Positions 9,423-18,439 of a DNA stretch of 64,000 nt are shown here, piece after piece. Source of the stretch: Actinacidiphila fildesensis. GTDB taxonomy: Bacteria > Actinomycetota > Actinomycetes > Streptomycetales > Streptomycetaceae. The notes under the pieces are model-generated. The model saw only the letters and a list, made by a program, of their open reading frames with translations, was not told the origin of the DNA and did no database searches. Made by a program: the position numbers and the translations under genes. The DNA is taken from assembly GCF_042652185.1 (NCBI RefSeq), contig NZ_JBHSIX010000002.1. One strand, 5' to 3'. Numbering within the stretch: the stretch's first letter is position 1; each line of letters starts with the position of its first letter.

Positions 9423-10937
9423 TTACCCCTGAGGACTGGGACGTGCCACGTGTTCCGTTCCGCGGGGACGATCCTGATATGGGGGCTCATCACCGATCTC
9501 AGGAGCGGGATGAGATGCGGGCCCATCGCACGGCGCCATCCGGGGCATCAGCAGCAGCAGTAGCACCATGGCCGCTGCAAAGCCGGCGCCAGCGACGTAC
9601 GCATGCCGGAGGCCCACAGCGACGCGTTCCGGACAGACGGTCGTACAGTCCGTGGCTACTGCCACGCCTCGGTTCCCAGCGGCGTTGAACAGGGCTCCGA
9701 ACAGAGCCGCCCCCAGGGTTTGGCCCGTCTCTCGGCAAAACATCAGGTTCGCCGTCACGGTGCCCCGGCCGTCCCAGGTGACGGCCTCCTGAACGCCGAC
9801 TAGCAGAGCTGGTTGAAGCAGACCAAAGCCAATTCCGAGCAGCGTCGAAGCCATGGCGAACATTACGGCGCCCGCGTTGATGAGGGTGAGGGACATCGTG
9901 GCGATTAGGGCGAGGACCACTGTCGCTGCGCCGACCAGGGCCGCCTCGCGGAACCCGACGCGCAGGTACAGGCGGCTACTGAGAATAGCCGCCGTCGGCC
10001 AGCCGAAGGTCATTCCGGCCAGAACGGCTGCACCGGCCGCCGGACCGAGGCCCAGCACTGCCTGCACGTAGACCGGCAGCAAGAGGAGCGGTGCCGTCAT
10101 GATCACACCCAGCAGTCCCAGGGCAAGACTCGGAACCGCCAGTTCGCGCCGTCGCCATACCCAGCCTGGTATCGAGGGTTGGACCGCGCGTCGCTCGACT
10201 CGTACGGTAGCCAGGATCAGGGCCAGAAACACCACGACCAATGCTGCGCTCTGGACGGATATCCAGCGCCATGTATTACCGCCCTGGACCAGCAGCGTCG
10301 TGAGCGTGGCACAAGTCAGCAGAAGGCCCAGGCCACCCCGCCAATCCACTGGGCCGCTCGTACTGCCGCGGACATCTTCCGGGGGGAAGTAACGGACCAG
10401 CGCCCACATCGCGGCTAAGCCGAGGGGGAGGTTGAGGAGGAAGATCCCCCTCCAAAGACCGTACTGGGCGAGCGCACCGCCTACGGCCGGACCCGCCACG
10501 GCCGCGACGCTCCAGACTGAGGCGAGCGCCGCCTGGATTCGGCCGCGCTCGTGCGGCCGGTATAGATCACCCGCAACCGTTTGCACGGTCCCTTGGATTG
10601 CGCCGGCGCCCAGGCCTTGGGCGAAACGGAAGACGATGAGGCTGGGCATGTTCCACGCGACGGCACAGAGCGCGGAGCCCGTCAGGAACAGAAGGGTTCC
10701 GCCGACCAGCACGGGCCGACGTCCGTGGGTGTCTGCCAGACTTCCGTACAGGGGCACGGAAACGGTCACGGCAAGGACGTACGCGGCCAGAAGCCAGCTG
10801 AAAGCGGATGTGTCGCCCAGATCGGTCACGATCTGCGGAGCGGCCGTGGCCGTGACTGAGCTGTCCATGGCCGCGAGGAACATCACCGATAGCAGCGCCG
10901 CCAGGAGTCCGTTCCGGCCAGCAGGAGCCCTGGTCAC
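9423..10937 (-). CDS. MFS multidrug/metabolite exporter, 14-TM DHA2 (EmrB/QacA) type
   Basis: A 504-residue polytopic membrane protein. The first helix contains the DHA2 hallmark AAMDSSVTATAAPQIVTDLG. Motif A is seen as GSLADTHGRRPVLVGG and the antiporter motif C region as VAGPAVGGALAQYG. The length and helix number fit drug:H+ antiporters with 14 membrane segments. The GTG start overlaps the upstream oxidoreductase stop (GTGA), so it is the last gene of the minus-strand operon. Within this cluster it is a plausible product exporter or self-resistance pump. The substrate cannot be inferred from sequence. Confidence 0.9.
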   Translation of the reverse strand: MTRAPAGRNGLLAALLSVMFLAAMDSSVTATAAPQIVTDLGDTSAFSWLLAAYVLAVTVSVPLYGSLADTHGRRPVLVGGTLLFLTGSALCAVAWNMPSLIVFRFAQGLGAGAIQGTVQTVAGDLYRPHERGRIQAALASVWSVAAVAGPAVGGALAQYGLWRGIFLLNLPLGLAAMWALVRYFPPEDVRGSTSGPVDWRGGLGLLLTCATLTTLLVQGGNTWRWISVQSAALVVVFLALILATVRVERRAVQPSIPGWVWRRRELAVPSLALGLLGVIMTAPLLLLPVYVQAVLGLGPAAGAAVLAGMTFGWPTAAILSSRLYLRVGFREAALVGAATVVLALIATMSLTLINAGAVMFAMASTLLGIGFGLLQPALLVGVQEAVTWDGRGTVTANLMFCRETGQTLGAALFGALFNAAGNRGVAVATDCTTVCPERVAVGLRHAYVAGAGFAAAMVLLLLLMPRMAPCDGPASHPAPEIGDEPPYQDRPRGTEHVARPSPQG

Positions 10938-12352
10938 CCTGTCAGCTCGACGGTACGCTCCGCAGGACCGGACCCCTCGGCGCTCATGGCGATGAGTTCG
11001 TAGAACGTGCCGAACAGGTGGTGGCTCAGCCGCTGATCCTCAAAGAAGGCGATCCGGTCGGCAACTTGAGCGGGGGCACTCTCACCACTTGTCAGGCGCA
11101 CCATCGCCTGCAAGACGTCTTGCGGAGTCACTGAGCTTCCCGCATGGGCGTTGTCGAACACCTGCTCGACGTAGGGTTCACTGGTGACGATCGGGTTTCG
11201 GCGCCGTTGCACCCGGATCCGGTAGTCCTCGCCAACGACATCGTTTTTAAAGACACCTATGTGTTGAATGCTGCCCTGATTGATGTCCAAGGTGAACTGG
11301 GACATCCTCCCTTTTTCCCGAAAAGACTGCCGGTTGGTGCGGTCGAATTCCTGGAGGCCGACGGATCGATGAGAGTAGGTATTCGAATGGCAGGCATACG
11401 TCACGAGCCCGGCCTTCTGACCCTTCTCCCCTAGGAGCTCAAGATGAAAGACGAAATCGGATTCGGCTGCCAACACCTCGGGCGGGAGATCGGGAATCCG
11501 GGCGGCATCGTCGGTATCGATGAGCTTGGCGAGCGTGGTGGACTGGCGGGTGCGCAGGAACTCTCCGACCCTGCGTACGAACGGGTTGGTCACCCGCAGC
11601 CTGACCGCCTCGCCTGGGGCCAATTCCAGGTACCAGGCGAGCAGGTCGACGTAGTGGTAGCTAGAGAAGGAGAGCGCGCCAACGCCGCTGCGATACCCGT
11701 GTGCATCGCCGAGCAGATATTCCTCCGGGTGCCTGAAAAGTCCTCCGTTCTTGATCAGTTGCATCGAGGTGATGCCCTGCCCGTATGTGCCCTGCATCTC
11801 GGCGATGTCGGCGGCGATTGACCGGTAGATATCGCTCGCCCGTCGACGTAGCGGCATGGCCAGATGGCACGGCCCTGATGCGCGCGCCCGAGTGAGCGCT
11901 TGCCCGAGTTCCGTGTAGCCGCCGATGATGCGCTTGGCCGCCTCCGGCCTGTATGCGGCTCCCTCAGTGACCAGCAGTGGTTTGTCGCACAGCACGCTGA
12001 TGCCGCGGGAGACCGCCCAGAAGAGGTATTCCTGATGATGGACTGGGTTACAGGAAATTATCACCAGGGAAAACCGGTGAGTGGCGTGGGCGCGGTCTAG
12101 GACGGCCTCCAATTCGGTGCGGCTGAGTCCGTCGGGGTTGAGCCACTCAGGGGTGTCCATCCGAATAAGTTCCCGTAGCGGTCCCATGTCCGCGTCTTGG
12201 GCACGTTTCTCCGGGTTCCGAGGATCGCAGATGACGGCCGTGCGCACGGGCCATCCAGAGCGTTTCATCTCAAGCAATGCCGGGGCGTGGTTCTCCCTGC
12301 CCGCCCAGTGTCCCGAGCCTCCGACTAGCAAAACCGTAGTGGCGCGAGCCAT
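10934..12352 (-). CDS. Gfo/Idh/MocA-family NAD(P)-dependent oxidoreductase
   Basis: A 472-residue protein from ATG 12352. I chose this start because GAGAGG lies about 10 bases upstream and the nucleotide-binding strand TTVLLVGGSGHWAGREN begins at once; an in-frame extension to 12511 has no such support. The N-terminal Rossmann part is followed by ISVLCDKPLLVTEGAAY, matching the conserved xEKP-type motif of the family (here DKP). The central and C-terminal part contains SFSSYHYVDLLAWYLELAPG, a typical substrate-domain helix. These enzymes oxidise or reduce sugars, inositols and related alcohols. Here it may tailor the sugar or amino part of the cluster's product. It is longer than the usual 340-400 residues. 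Confidence 0.82.
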   Translation of the reverse strand: MARATTVLLVGGSGHWAGRENHAPALLEMKRSGWPVRTAVICDPRNPEKRAQDADMGPLRELIRMDTPEWLNPDGLSRTELEAVLDRAHATHRFSLVIISCNPVHHQEYLFWAVSRGISVLCDKPLLVTEGAAYRPEAAKRIIGGYTELGQALTRARASGPCHLAMPLRRRASDIYRSIAADIAEMQGTYGQGITSMQLIKNGGLFRHPEEYLLGDAHGYRSGVGALSFSSYHYVDLLAWYLELAPGEAVRLRVTNPFVRRVGEFLRTRQSTTLAKLIDTDDAARIPDLPPEVLAAESDFVFHLELLGEKGQKAGLVTYACHSNTYSHRSVGLQEFDRTNRQSFREKGRMSQFTLDINQGSIQHIGVFKNDVVGEDYRIRVQRRRNPIVTSEPYVEQVFDNAHAGSSVTPQDVLQAMVRLTSGESAPAQVADRIAFFEDQRLSHHLFGTFYELIAMSAEGSGPAERTVELTG

Positions 12353-12750
12353 GGCGTAATTACCTCTCTTAACGCGGAAGCGGAACGGGTCGATGGCACC
12401 GATGTGATGAGTGCGTAACTCCTCGTATGGCTTACGCGGCCACAGCGGGCCCCACCGGGACGGCCCGTGCTGGCTCCGCCTAGTGTTCGATGGCGGCCAG
12501 AAGGCGCCCACATCTGCTGTCCTGGCACATCAGAGGAGGGGCTGGTTCAAACCATCCTTGAACGGTCAAGCAAATTGGCCCAGTTGTAGCTGCTCCGATG
12601 GAGTTGCCGCGGACCGCCCGAGTCGTCCCCTAGCACGCGCCAGGGTTCTCCCCGACGCGAGGCAGTGCCCCTGCGCCGGCAGATCCTCGGTGCTCCAGAA
12701 CCGGGGCCACAACTACCTTCCAGCACAGGTACTCGGGGGCGGGCATTAGC
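12353..12750. other. Intergenic stretch inside the minus-strand arm
   Basis: About 400 bp between the small Cys-containing gene and the oxidoreductase gene. No ORF with a ribosome-binding site and recognisable sequence is seen in either strand. It probably carries a promoter for the oxidoreductase-MFS pair. No terminator hairpin stands out. Confidence 0.4.
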
Positions 12751-13047
12751 TCAGTACACCGTTCGCGCTAGCTCGAGCGCATCGATGGCGATAGACATGT
12801 CTTGTGAGGTCTTGTGGTCAGAAGGCCCCTGCGGGCGGCTGCAGGGAGTTGAGGACTTCGTAACGTTCCTGAAGGCGCAGTTTCCTGTCGGCCTGCACTT
12901 GCAGAAACGTGCCGCCTCTGGCGGGAGCTCGTCGGCGTTGTGATAGGTGAAGTGCTCGGTCATCTGGTCCTGATAGTGGCGGGAAGGGTAGATGGCGACG
13001 GGAAACAGTTCACCCGTGCTGCGCACGCAGTTTAGGGAATCGAGCAC
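12751..13047 (-). CDS. Small Cys-containing protein of unknown function (98 aa)
   Basis: I do not recognise the family. The GTG start at 13047 has an excellent Shine-Dalgarno GGAGG seven bases upstream and lies 38 bp inside the 3' end of the MFS gene, which suggests translational coupling. The protein has an ordinary N-terminal half (GELFPVAIYPSRHYQDQ), then a Cys cluster FCKCRPTGNC (Cys 49, 51, 57) plus Cys 7 and Cys 69, and a helical C-terminus. It could be a small metal-binding or carrier protein or a peptide precursor. The ribosome-binding site and operon position are what support a real gene; the function is open. Confidence 0.6.
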   Translation of the reverse strand: MLDSLNCVRSTGELFPVAIYPSRHYQDQMTEHFTYHNADELPPEAARFCKCRPTGNCAFRNVTKSSTPCSRPQGPSDHKTSQDMSIAIDALELARTVY

Positions 13048-14254
13048 TAGTGAGCCTCCGTACCCCAGGATCAGCCAGGCTCATCATGCCTACAACCACG
13101 ATGACACTTCCGCATAGAGCAAATGTCGCCGACGAGCCAATTAGGTCAGAAATCATCCCCGCAAGGGCGAGACCAATAGGTCGGAGGGCCAGCGAGCCCA
13201 AGAAATCAAAAGAAGAAACACGGGACAGCGAGTCGCCGGAAATATTTTCTTGCAATGAAGATTCCCACAATGTATCGGGAAAACTCATCGCGATTCCACT
13301 CAAAATGCTTCCACATACTAGAAGGAGAACAGAGGCCCCTGCGCTCATTAGATACAGGACTGGCGCCGCAAGCAGCATGACTAGACGCCCGATGAATAGT
13401 GGACGCTTAGGGTGCCACCACATAGCCAGCGAGCTACCCGCGAACTGCCCCAGCCCCAGCCCCGTTACTATCATTCCCCAAAAAACTGCACCATGTGCCT
13501 GCGTGGTGAGGAAGGTGGGCCCCAGTACTTGGAAGGAGGTAAATGAGACGTTAAAAACCATGCAGTACATAATCGTGGTCCAAACCCAAGAGCGACTACG
13601 TACTTCATGCCAGCCACTACGCAGGTCGACCCAGAACCTGTTGGCGCCTGTTGTCTTGACAGTACTTGGAATGCTTAGGCGGCTGAGAAAGAGGAAACTT
13701 GCCGCATAGGTAAAACCATCAAATAGGAGCGCCCATCCAGCCCCGGAGAAAGCGACGATGACTCCAGCAACCATCGGACCAACCGATCCCGTCAGAGTCC
13801 GGGAGAGAGACAACAGTGCATTTGCCTCCTGGAAACGTCCGGAAGGGACAGTATCGGCCACGAGACCGGTCGAGGCTGGAAGGAAGAAAGCTGAGGAGAT
13901 ACCACAGGCTCCCTGCAAAATCACCATTGGCAAAATGGAAGATTGATGCGTCAGAAGAATATACCCCATGCCGCATTGCGTGGTCACACGGACAGCATCG
14001 GAGATCATCATTACTCTCTGCCTGGGTAGCCTGTCTGCCCAGACACCGCCAATCAGCATGAAGGCCACTTGCGGCAGTGTGTAAGCCGCAAGCACGAACC
14101 CCAACGCGCTTGCGGAACCAGTCACTTCAAGAATCCCGAAGGATAGCGCAACGGGAGTAAGTGAGTTGCCGAGCATCGATAGTGTGCTGGCCAGCAACTG
14201 GTTACGAAAAGGAGCGTGTTGGAGCAATGCTCTCACTGGCCCAAAAGCTTCCAT
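13010..14254 (-). CDS. MFS transporter, 12-TM exporter (MFS_3/EntS-like)
   Basis: A 414-residue membrane protein beginning with an amphipathic N-terminus and FRNQLLASTLSMLGNSLTPV. The loop-2 motif is GGVWADRLPRQRVMMISD. Several hydrophobic helices follow, including GWALLFDGFTYAASFLFLS and the late helix GLALAGMISDLIGSSATFAL. This architecture resembles the 12-TM exporters associated with siderophore and antibiotic clusters. The gene lies 41 bp after the ATP-grasp gene and its end overlaps the small Cys-containing gene. The base composition here is clearly AT-richer than the flanking chromosome, as in the neighbouring ATP-grasp and adenylation genes. Substrate unknown. Confidence 0.88.
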   Translation of the reverse strand: MEAFGPVRALLQHAPFRNQLLASTLSMLGNSLTPVALSFGILEVTGSASALGFVLAAYTLPQVAFMLIGGVWADRLPRQRVMMISDAVRVTTQCGMGYILLTHQSSILPMVILQGACGISSAFFLPASTGLVADTVPSGRFQEANALLSLSRTLTGSVGPMVAGVIVAFSGAGWALLFDGFTYAASFLFLSRLSIPSTVKTTGANRFWVDLRSGWHEVRSRSWVWTTIMYCMVFNVSFTSFQVLGPTFLTTQAHGAVFWGMIVTGLGLGQFAGSSLAMWWHPKRPLFIGRLVMLLAAPVLYLMSAGASVLLLVCGSILSGIAMSFPDTLWESSLQENISGDSLSRVSSFDFLGSLALRPIGLALAGMISDLIGSSATFALCGSVIVVVGMMSLADPGVRRLTSARFPKLRAQHG

Positions 14255-14295
14255 GGTTCAATGCCCCCCAAGCCCAGCGATTCTAGTGCACACGA

Positions 14296-15576
14296 TCAAG
14301 ACCACAGTTCAGAACCCGTCAAGGTGACGGATTCTCCCGAGAAGGAGAATCGAAAACCTATTGCATTAAGGGCCGTATCGAGGACCTCCAACATTGAAGC
14401 GTGGTCTTTCGTCTCACCACACAAAAGATCGATCTCCTCCGTATTTACGCCTCCCATAAGTTTGGCCCCGGGGCGAAGCACTAGCCGGTAGCTCGAGATA
14501 TTAGGAAGCTCTCGAACTACAGACTCTCCTACTACTTCCTCAAGGACACCTTTGCGCAATGGAGCCAAGTTAGAGGCTTGGAAGTAAACCTTATCCATCT
14601 CTGGAAGATGGAGATCAATTTCGAGTCCCATAGCTATACGGGCGGCAACTTCGATTAGATCGATCCCTAGCGCCCGTAGACTCAATTCGTTGATCCACCC
14701 ACCGATGCGCCCATTTATTTCTATTATCTTGGGCCCGGACTCTGTGAGCTTTATTTCTGTGTGAGTAAGCCCGCTTTCCAGACCTAGCGCTTCGATTGCG
14801 CGTGAAGCGAGCTCTGTAACCGGAAGACACTCTGCATGGTCCAAGTCGGTCGGCCAGAATTGGCCCGTCTCGCGGAATGGGGGCAGAAGCGGAAACTTAC
14901 CCGTCACCGCGATATGTGTAACAGCTCCGCGGACGATAACACTCTCAACCGACACATAGTCGCTAATCTTGCAAGTGTCGACCCCTTGAAGAAATTTTTC
15001 TGACACAAGGAAATATTTGCTGACGCTAACAGATCTCTCAGCCAGTAGCTTCTGAACTATCTGATGACCACTATCAAAGTCATCGATCTTGAAGGTATTT
15101 CGGCTACCCTCGCCCTTTATCGGCTTCAACACCATGGGAAAACCAATTTCGTCTACCGCTGAATACCAGTCACCAAGGTCTGAAATCCTGCGGCATGGAA
15201 CTACGTCAGTCCCAGATTGTGCAAGTCGCTCACGTTGTAGAGATTTGTTTTGGAGGAGTTCTACAACTTCCGGACTATGAAAGAGAAGCCCCAATTCTGA
15301 GGCGAGTTGTGCGGTGATACCTAGCATGCGTTCGCTGAATGTAAGAATCGCCGACGCGCCCGTAGAACGAAGAGTATTAGCTGATGCTGCTAGGTCAGAT
15401 TCATCGATGACGACTACCTCTGCCAATCTCTGCAATACAGGCATTATTCTTGCGACATACTCAGATTCCCGGACAGCGAAGACAACGCGGCCGAGTCGGC
15501 TGATTCCCTTGAATATCTCGCCCGGACTTGCAGCACCCTTGTCGTAAACGACGACTATTTTACGCTTTTCCCTCAT
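14296..15576 (-). CDS. ATP-grasp ligase (carboxylate-amine ligase)
   Basis: A 426-residue ATP-grasp protein. It has an N-terminal Rossmann-like pre-ATP domain (KIVVVYDKGAASPGE), then the ATP-grasp core with FPMVLKPIKGEGSRNTFKI (nucleotide lysine and Gly-rich loop) near residue 150. The metal-binding end is THTEIKLTESGPKIIEINGR near residue 280. The EINGRIGG motif supplies the magnesium ligands. Such enzymes activate a carboxylate as acyl phosphate and join it to an amine, making dipeptides or amides in natural-product pathways. With no condensation domain in the cluster, this enzyme is a good candidate for forming the amide bond. The gene is AT-rich compared with the chromosome. Confidence 0.9.
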   Translation of the reverse strand: MREKRKIVVVYDKGAASPGEIFKGISRLGRVVFAVRESEYVARIMPVLQRLAEVVVIDESDLAASANTLRSTGASAILTFSERMLGITAQLASELGLLFHSPEVVELLQNKSLQRERLAQSGTDVVPCRRISDLGDWYSAVDEIGFPMVLKPIKGEGSRNTFKIDDFDSGHQIVQKLLAERSVSVSKYFLVSEKFLQGVDTCKISDYVSVESVIVRGAVTHIAVTGKFPLLPPFRETGQFWPTDLDHAECLPVTELASRAIEALGLESGLTHTEIKLTESGPKIIEINGRIGGWINELSLRALGIDLIEVAARIAMGLEIDLHLPEMDKVYFQASNLAPLRKGVLEEVVGESVVRELPNISSYRLVLRPGAKLMGGVNTEEIDLLCGETKDHASMLEVLDTALNAIGFRFSFSGESVTLTGSELWS

Positions 15577-15779
15577 CGATTCTCTCTAATCTATAGTCCG
15601 CTACTCAGAATCCTGATTTCTTGCTGTTATCAGGGTTTGACGAGGCTCTTAAATTCTGATGATGCGGAGGCCCGGGCGGATCGAAATCCATCGTGCATGC
15701 CTCGAGGACACGAGCCAGCCGTAGCCGGCCGAGCGCGTACCGCGACGTGTGTTAGCTGGGACAGTGAAGTCCCTTCCAT

Positions 15780-17369
15780 TCAGGCAGACGTATCCTGAGA
15801 AGCGCGAATGAGCAGTTCATTTCGGTCGAGCTTACCGGAGGACGTCAAGGGAAGAGCTTTCTCGTATCGGTAGCGGTTTGGCACCATATATCGAGGTAGG
15901 GACGCTGAAACGTGTTGACGAAGACTCGCCAAGAGCTCGTCACTGCATTTCTGTTCTTCGTCAACCACTAGGAAAGCGATTAGAATTGATGCCCCAGTGG
16001 GACCAGTCCCCACAACCACTGCTGCATCAACAATAGCGTCGTGGCTTCGTAGCGAATACTCAATTTCGCCGAGTTCGATCCTGAAACCACGAAGTTTGAC
16101 CTGGCTATCGTTTCTTCCTACGTATTCAAGCTCACCACCGGCTGAGAAGCGCGCAAGGTCTCCAGATTTGTAGTATCTCTTGACCCCTTCATTCGATTGC
16201 TCCTCTACGAATCGTTGCTCTGTTAGTTTGGGATTATTCAAATACCCCTTGGCTACGCTGGACCCAGATATCCATATTTCGCCAATCTCTCCCGCAGCGA
16301 GTGGCAAACCATCCGCCCCGCGTACCTCTATTGAAAGGTGAGGCAGTGATTTCCCGATAGGGGAGTACTTCCGAGAGTCCTCTAGATCCAATTCCGTGAT
16401 TTCCCGGAATGTGGCATGGACGGTGATCTCTGTTATCCCGTACATGTTGATAATCCGCGGCGCTTCTTTGTGGTAAGTCTTCAGGAAATTTGCAACAACC
16501 TTGAGATCAAGGCTCTCTCCCCCAAGTACTACGTAACGCAAATTGAATTCATCATGGTTGCCGTGCATTCCGAAAAAATATCGAAAAGTCGAGGGAACCT
16601 GACTGAGAACAGTGATCTTTTCGGAAACCAGGACCTGACCGAGTGCCTTGGGGGATCGAGTCGCTTGCTCAGGGGCGATGACAGCCTTGCCGCCTGTCCA
16701 AATCGCTCCCCATAGTTCCCAGACGGAAAAATCGAAGCTAAACGAATGAAACACCAGCCATCGATCATCTTCAGCAACATCGAAAAGCGAGGTCGTGTAA
16801 TTTAGCATATGCGTAATATTTTCGTGACTTACCTCGCACCCTTTAGGTTTGCCAGTAGACCCGGAGGTATAAATAATGTAAGCCGTATCCGAAGGGGCCG
16901 CTGGGGTAGGCGAATTGAAGGCCCAGCCCCCTTCATCGGTTACCGCAGATGGGTCGATAGTCGCTAGCGGGTAATCAGACTCGATGAGATCCGTGAGCGG
17001 TTGACGGGCAATCAAGGTCTTCATGCCCGAATCTGTAATAATGTAGTCAATTCTCTCGCGAGGATACGAAGGGTCGATGGGTACATATGCGGCCCCTGCC
17101 TTCCAGACCCCCAGCATCTCAATAACAGAATCCACTGATCGGTCAACCATGACTCCGACTATGTCGCCTCTTTCAACGCCACTCTGCGTTAGATGCCAGG
17201 CAAGGCGCGTAGTGTGGTCGTCAAGATCCTTGTAGGTAAGACCTCTGACAGTGTCAGTGACCGCTATTCTGTCGGGGCAGGAGTTAGCCCTGTTAGAAAT
17301 TATTGTAGGGAGCGCAGCGAATTGATACTCTGACCCGCCCGGTCGCTGCCTACTGGCAACGTTGCTCAT
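15780..17369 (-). CDS. Stand-alone NRPS adenylation protein (amino-acid activating)
   Basis: A 529-residue AMP-forming enzyme with all core motifs. A3 is YTSGSTGKPKGCEVSH, A4 FDFSVWELWGAIWTGG, A5 NMYGITEITVHATF, A8 GRNDSQVKLRGFRIELGEIE and A10 LTSSGKLDRNEL with the catalytic lysine. Reading the specificity pocket by eye gives Asp-Phe-Trp-Ser-Val-Gly-Met-Val-His-Lys, close to the known threonine code, so Thr or a related beta-hydroxy or small polar amino acid is a reasonable guess. It starts in an ATGA overlap with the upstream PCP-thioesterase, its likely carrier partner. There is no condensation domain. Confidence 0.93.
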   Translation of the reverse strand: MSNVASRQRPGGSEYQFAALPTIISNRANSCPDRIAVTDTVRGLTYKDLDDHTTRLAWHLTQSGVERGDIVGVMVDRSVDSVIEMLGVWKAGAAYVPIDPSYPRERIDYIITDSGMKTLIARQPLTDLIESDYPLATIDPSAVTDEGGWAFNSPTPAAPSDTAYIIYTSGSTGKPKGCEVSHENITHMLNYTTSLFDVAEDDRWLVFHSFSFDFSVWELWGAIWTGGKAVIAPEQATRSPKALGQVLVSEKITVLSQVPSTFRYFFGMHGNHDEFNLRYVVLGGESLDLKVVANFLKTYHKEAPRIINMYGITEITVHATFREITELDLEDSRKYSPIGKSLPHLSIEVRGADGLPLAAGEIGEIWISGSSVAKGYLNNPKLTEQRFVEEQSNEGVKRYYKSGDLARFSAGGELEYVGRNDSQVKLRGFRIELGEIEYSLRSHDAIVDAAVVVGTGPTGASILIAFLVVDEEQKCSDELLASLRQHVSASLPRYMVPNRYRYEKALPLTSSGKLDRNELLIRASQDTSA

Positions 17370-18439
17370 CGCGTCATCTCATCTCGTGGCTCGGCTTGAG
17401 ACATGCTCTCGTGTGCCTGAAGGGATTCTTCTATCTTCGTTATGGCATCTTTGTTTTGGAATATCTGTTCATGAGGCGAGGTGATATTGATGATCCTCAA
17501 ATTAGGAATCCCCAAGTCCGTCCAATCTGGGTATGTCCCGGCGTCGGTCATCGAAGAGAGGTCATCATTGGCGTTTCTGTCCTCCGTCGAGAGGAGGGTG
17601 ACAGGAATATCAAGGGCTGGTGGTCTATACGCTGATATAGCATGGAGATTCGAAGCAAATACCTCTAGTCTCTTGCGAAATGCGGCCTTGCTTCTCTCCG
17701 CTATGTCGATGTCGGCGGAAATCAGATGTTCATAGACTCGCTCGACGCTAATCACTAGGTTAGATGGAAAAGTCAAGCCAGCGCGCTCGGATAGTCCATG
17801 AAGACGTTCCTGTGCGTATTGTTCGACAGATCGATGCGGCATATTCAATGCGCTATTTACGATAACAGTACCGTACGGATGCCATCCTTTTGACAGAAGG
17901 CGGTCCGTGACGGCATAGGCCACTATTCCGCCAACGCAGAATCCTCCGAGATGGATAGGGCCCAAGCTGAAAGTTTCTTCTATCGCTGATACCGCGTCAT
18001 CAACGATATGGTCCATAGACGTGAACGGTGACTCCCCTGCGAGTAGACCTTTGGACTGGATAATGTAGGTTGGCCTACGGAATGTTCTGCTACTCATACC
18101 GCCTAGGCCAGCTAGAGTTCCGCCGGCTCCGGGAAACAGGATGAATGGTGTTCCGCTCTCGAATTCCCGAAATTGGATAATGCGTTTTGGTTGGTATTCA
18201 TTTTCACCCTTCAGCCAGTCGCTGATGCCTCGGATAGTGGGCTTCTCGAAAATGACATCTAGCGGGATCTCTCGTCCAAATGATTTTCCGACCCGGACAG
18301 CGAGTTCGACTGCAGTGAGCGAATCGCCTCCTGCGTAGAAGAAATCGGCATCCAAATCAGAAGGTGTTTCACCCAAGATCTGCGACCACTGAGATACCAA
18401 AATCGCTTCGGTCGAGTCCCGTTCAATGAATCCCGCCAC
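17366..18439 (-). CDS. Peptidyl carrier protein-thioesterase didomain with cysteine nucleophile
   Basis: I chose GTG 18439 because AGGGAG lies six bases upstream and the carrier domain begins right after it; an in-frame ATG at 18526 lacks a ribosome site. The carrier domain (residues ~1-75) has the phosphopantetheine site FFYAGGDSLTAVEL (Ser 40). The type-I-like thioesterase (~95-357) has the oxyanion stretch FPGAGGTLAG and the nucleophile elbow LGGFCVGG, so Cys 168 replaces the usual Ser. A late His is in SPHEQIF. The didomain should hold the amino acid loaded by the overlapping adenylation gene and release or transfer it. Cysteine thioesterases are known to favour acyl transfer over hydrolysis in some systems. 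Confidence 0.88.
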   Translation of the reverse strand: MAGFIERDSTEAILVSQWSQILGETPSDLDADFFYAGGDSLTAVELAVRVGKSFGREIPLDVIFEKPTIRGISDWLKGENEYQPKRIIQFREFESGTPFILFPGAGGTLAGLGGMSSRTFRRPTYIIQSKGLLAGESPFTSMDHIVDDAVSAIEETFSLGPIHLGGFCVGGIVAYAVTDRLLSKGWHPYGTVIVNSALNMPHRSVEQYAQERLHGLSERAGLTFPSNLVISVERVYEHLISADIDIAERSKAAFRKRLEVFASNLHAISAYRPPALDIPVTLLSTEDRNANDDLSSMTDAGTYPDWTDLGIPNLRIINITSPHEQIFQNKDAITKIEESLQAHESMSQAEPRDEMTR

